Assembly: GCF_019049675.1 (NCBI RefSeq)
Contig: NZ_JAFMOW010000063.1
Coordinates: forward strand, 276,024-340,023
Direction of reading: 5' to 3'
Source: Rahnella bonaserana
Lineage (GTDB): Bacteria; Pseudomonadota; Gammaproteobacteria; Enterobacterales; Enterobacteriaceae
DNA: 64,000 bases
Below, one piece after another: positions 61,907 through 64,000 of this stretch. How positions within the stretch are numbered: the first letter of the stretch is position 1; every line of letters starts with the position of its first letter. Under the pieces are notes generated by a model. That model was not told where the DNA came from. It saw only the letters and a list, made by a program, of their open reading frames with translations, and made no database searches. Made by a program: the position numbers and the translations under genes.

Positions 61907-62218
61907 ATGAATGATCTCATTTATCAGAGAGTTGTAAATAATCCGCGCTTCAGGGAACTGGTGCAAAAACGCAGTCGTTTTGCCTGGTTACTTTCAGGGA
62001 TTACGCTGGTCCTGTACGTTGCCTTTATCCTGCTCATTGCCTTTGATCCGCAGTGGCTGGGAACCCCACTTTATGAAGGAGCGACGATTACCCGGGGTAT
62101 TCCTGTCGGCGTGGGACTGATCGTTATCTCTTTCGTTCTGACAGGAATTTATGTCATCCGTGCGAATGGTGAATTTGATCGGTTAACTGCAGATATTATC
62201 CGCGAGGTACAGCCATGA
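61907..62218 (+). CDS. yjcH: DUF485 membrane protein YjcH
   Basis: This 103-residue inner-membrane protein has two helices (about 25-45 and 63-83). It lies between acs and actP and overlaps actP by 4 bp, the conserved acs-yjcH-actP operon. Its role is probably accessory to acetate transport. Confidence 0.93.
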   Translation: MNDLIYQRVVNNPRFRELVQKRSRFAWLLSGITLVLYVAFILLIAFDPQWLGTPLYEGATITRGIPVGVGLIVISFVLTGIYVIRANGEFDRLTADIIREVQP

Positions 62219-63882
62219 AGGCGCGTCGCGGCTCTCTCCTTTTACTGGCGTTGGCTTCAGCCTTCCCCTTCAGCTTGTTTGCCGCCGAAGGGATTGCAGG
62301 TGAAGTGAAACGTCAGCCTCTTAATATAGAAGCCATTGTGATGTTCGTACTGTTTGTTGGTGCGACGTTATATATCACCTATTGGGCAGCAAAACGCACG
62401 CGATCCCGTCAGGATTACTACACTGCGGGCGGACGCATTACAGGCCTGCAAAACGGGATGGCGATTGCCGGTGACTTTATGTCAGCTGCGTCTTTTCTGG
62501 GCATCTCTGCGCTGGTTTACACGTCCGGGTACGATGGACTGATTTACTCCATCGGTTTCCTGATTGGCTGGCCGATTATCCTGTTTCTCATTGCCGAACG
62601 TCTGCGAAACCTGGGTAAATATACCTTTGCCGACGTGGCGTCTTACCGTCTGAAGCAGAAACCCATCCGGCTGCTTTCAGCCTGTGGATCGCTGGTAGTC
62701 GTCGCATTGTATCTGATTGCACAGATGGTCGGTGCCGGTAAGTTAATTCAGCTGCTGTTTGGTCTTAACTACCATGTTGCGGTGATCCTGGTCGGGATCC
62801 TGATGGTGCTTTATGTGTTGTTTGGCGGGATGCTGGCGACAACGTGGGTGCAAATCATCAAAGCAATTCTGCTACTGGCCGGTGCGACATTCATGGCCGT
62901 GATGGTCATGAGATCTGTCGGCTTTAACTTTAACACGCTCTTTACCCAGGCCGTTGCCGCGCATTCTAAGGGGATTGCAATCATGAGTCCGGGCGGACTG
63001 GTTTCAGACCCGATATCGGCTCTGTCTCTGGGGCTTGCGCTGATGTTCGGTACCGCCGGTTTACCGCATATCCTGATGCGATTCTTCACGGTGAACGATG
63101 CTAAAGAAGCGCGCAAAAGCGTGTTTTATGCCACCGGTTTTATTGGTTACTTCTATATTCTGACTTTCATTATCGGTTTCGGTGCCATCGTTCTGGTCAG
63201 TGCAAATCCTGCCTTTAAAGATGCCAGCGGTGTATTGCTTGGCGGAAATAATATGGCAGCAGTCCATCTGGCTGACGCGGTAGGAGGAAGCTTCTTCCTT
63301 GGCTTTATCTCTGCCGTCGCCTTCGCCACTATTCTTGCCGTTGTTGCAGGTCTGACTCTGGCGGGCGCTTCAGCGGTATCGCATGACCTTTACGCCAGTG
63401 TTATCAAGGATGGGAATGCCACTGAACGGGATGAGCTACGCGTTTCGAAGATAACAGTCATCTTGCTAGGGATCGTGGCGATTGCCCTGGGTATTTTGTT
63501 TGAAAAACAGAATATTGCGTTCATGGTCGGTCTGGCTTTCTCCATCGCTGCGAGCTGCAATTTCCCTATTATTTTGCTCTCAATGTACTGGTCGAAGCTG
63601 ACTACGCGCGGAGCAATGATTGGGGGTTGGCTGGGATTGCTTACGGCAGTCATATTGATGATCCTCGGGCCAACTATCTGGGTGCAGATTTTAGGGCATG
63701 CCAAACCTATTTATCCGTATGAATACCCGGCGTTATTCTCAATGATTGTTGCCTTCGTGGGGACCTGGTTCTTCTCAATTACAGATAACTCGCTGGAAGG
63801 CCAGAAAGAAAGAGAACGTTTCTATCCTCAGTTTGTACGCTCACAAACGGGGATCGGGATCTCCCAAAGTTCTAATCACTGA
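62215..63882 (+). CDS. actP: Cation/acetate symporter ActP
   Basis: This 555-residue sodium:solute symporter takes up acetate and glycolate. It has a cleavable signal peptide (residues 1-24), about 13 helices and the SSS family motifs [20 protein letters not shown] and [15 protein letters not shown]. Last gene of the acs operon. Confidence 0.96.
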   Translation: MKARRGSLLLLALASAFPFSLFAAEGIAGEVKRQPLNIEAIVMFVLFVGATLYITYWAAKRTRSRQDYYTAGGRITGLQNGMAIAGDFMSAASFLGISALVYTSGYDGLIYSIGFLIGWPIILFLIAERLRNLGKYTFADVASYRLKQKPIRLLSACGSLVVVALYLIAQMVGAGKLIQLLFGLNYHVAVILVGILMVLYVLFGGMLATTWVQIIKAILLLAGATFMAVMVMRSVGFNFNTLFTQAVAAHSKGIAIMSPGGLVSDPISALSLGLALMFGTAGLPHILMRFFTVNDAKEARKSVFYATGFIGYFYILTFIIGFGAIVLVSANPAFKDASGVLLGGNNMAAVHLADAVGGSFFLGFISAVAFATILAVVAGLTLAGASAVSHDLYASVIKDGNATERDELRVSKITVILLGIVAIALGILFEKQNIAFMVGLAFSIAASCNFPIILLSMYWSKLTTRGAMIGGWLGLLTAVILMILGPTIWVQILGHAKPIYPYEYPALFSMIVAFVGTWFFSITDNSLEGQKERERFYPQFVRSQTGIGISQSSNH

Positions 63883-63903
63883 TTGTTCTGGTTTCAGAAA
63901 CGC

Positions 63904-63931
63904 AAAAGGCCATCCTGAAGGATGGCCTTTT
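63904..63931 (+). terminator. terminator after actP
   Basis: A perfect 13-bp stem (AAAAGGCCATCCT / AGGATGGCCTTTT) with a 2-nt apex. Another partial terminator-like stem (GTAC-TTTC-GTAC) is cut by the window end and may belong to a convergent gene. Confidence 0.85.
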
Positions 63932-64000
63932 GTTTAGATATTCAGTCTTATCTGCAGAATCTTTGAATGCAGAAAAGACAAAAGCCCCGTACTTTCGTAC

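Overview
This window is chromosomal DNA from a gammaproteobacterium of the order Enterobacterales. Gene order follows the E. coli K-12 92-95 minute region closely: rpsF, yjfP, bsmA, aidB, rlmB, rnr, nsrR, purA, yjeT, hflC, hflK, hflX, hfq, miaA, mutL, amiB, tsaE, nnr / queG, glyVXY, orn, rsgA, psd, mscM, epmA, frdABCD, blc, ecnAB, efp, epmB, yjeI, groLS, fxsA, aspA, dcuA, dsbD, yjdC, tRNA-Phe. Protein divergence from E. coli, loss of sugE, ampC and cutA from their usual places, ERIC-like repeats and several insertions point to a Rahnella/Serratia-type member of the Yersiniaceae. The genus is inference from gene content and cannot be proven here.

Layout. 1-23.5 kb: the rpsF end, a chemoreceptor gene lying between yjfP and bsmA, then long minus-strand operons for RNA processing (rlmB, rnr), nitrosative-stress control (nsrR), purine synthesis (purA) and the tsaE-amiB-mutL-miaA-hfq-hflX-hflK-hflC superoperon. 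23.5-24.5 kb: an AT-rich gap with DnaA boxes and an IHF site next to three identical tRNA-Gly genes, the position of E. coli datA. 24.5-35 kb: orn, rsgA, psd-mscM, an inserted purine permease plus 8-oxoguanine/guanine deaminase pair, and epmA. 35-50.8 kb: fumarate reductase, lipocalin, entericidins, EF-P and its modification enzyme, the chaperonins, and the aspartate/fumarate pathway (aspA, dcuA) that supplies fumarate reductase, then dsbD and yjdC.

50.9-59.9 kb is the accessory region. It begins at a tRNA-Phe gene whose 3' end and terminator are duplicated 158 bp downstream, with a row of five small hairpins between the copies. It continues with an MccF-type microcin C immunity peptidase, a ToxR-like membrane regulator and its FidL-like partner, and a convergent chaperone-usher fimbrial operon (subunit, usher, chaperone, adhesin) that ends in a small Xre-type regulator gene. 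AT-rich intergenic DNA surrounds these genes. 59.9-64 kb returns to core metabolism with acs-yjcH-actP for acetate uptake and activation.

Functional links inside the window: EpmA, EpmB and EF-P form one complete modification pathway; AspA, DcuA and FrdABCD form an anaerobic fumarate respiration route; HflK/HflC and Hfq/HflX are co-transcribed quality-control and RNA regulators; the permease and deaminase form a purine salvage pair; and the fimbrial genes together with three regulators look like one surface-adhesion module. I did not find a wholly new defence or mobile system. The most interesting non-coding signals are the datA-like gap, the tRNA-Phe hairpin array, a hexapeptide repeat in MutL, and a hairpin that covers the acs ribosome-binding site.
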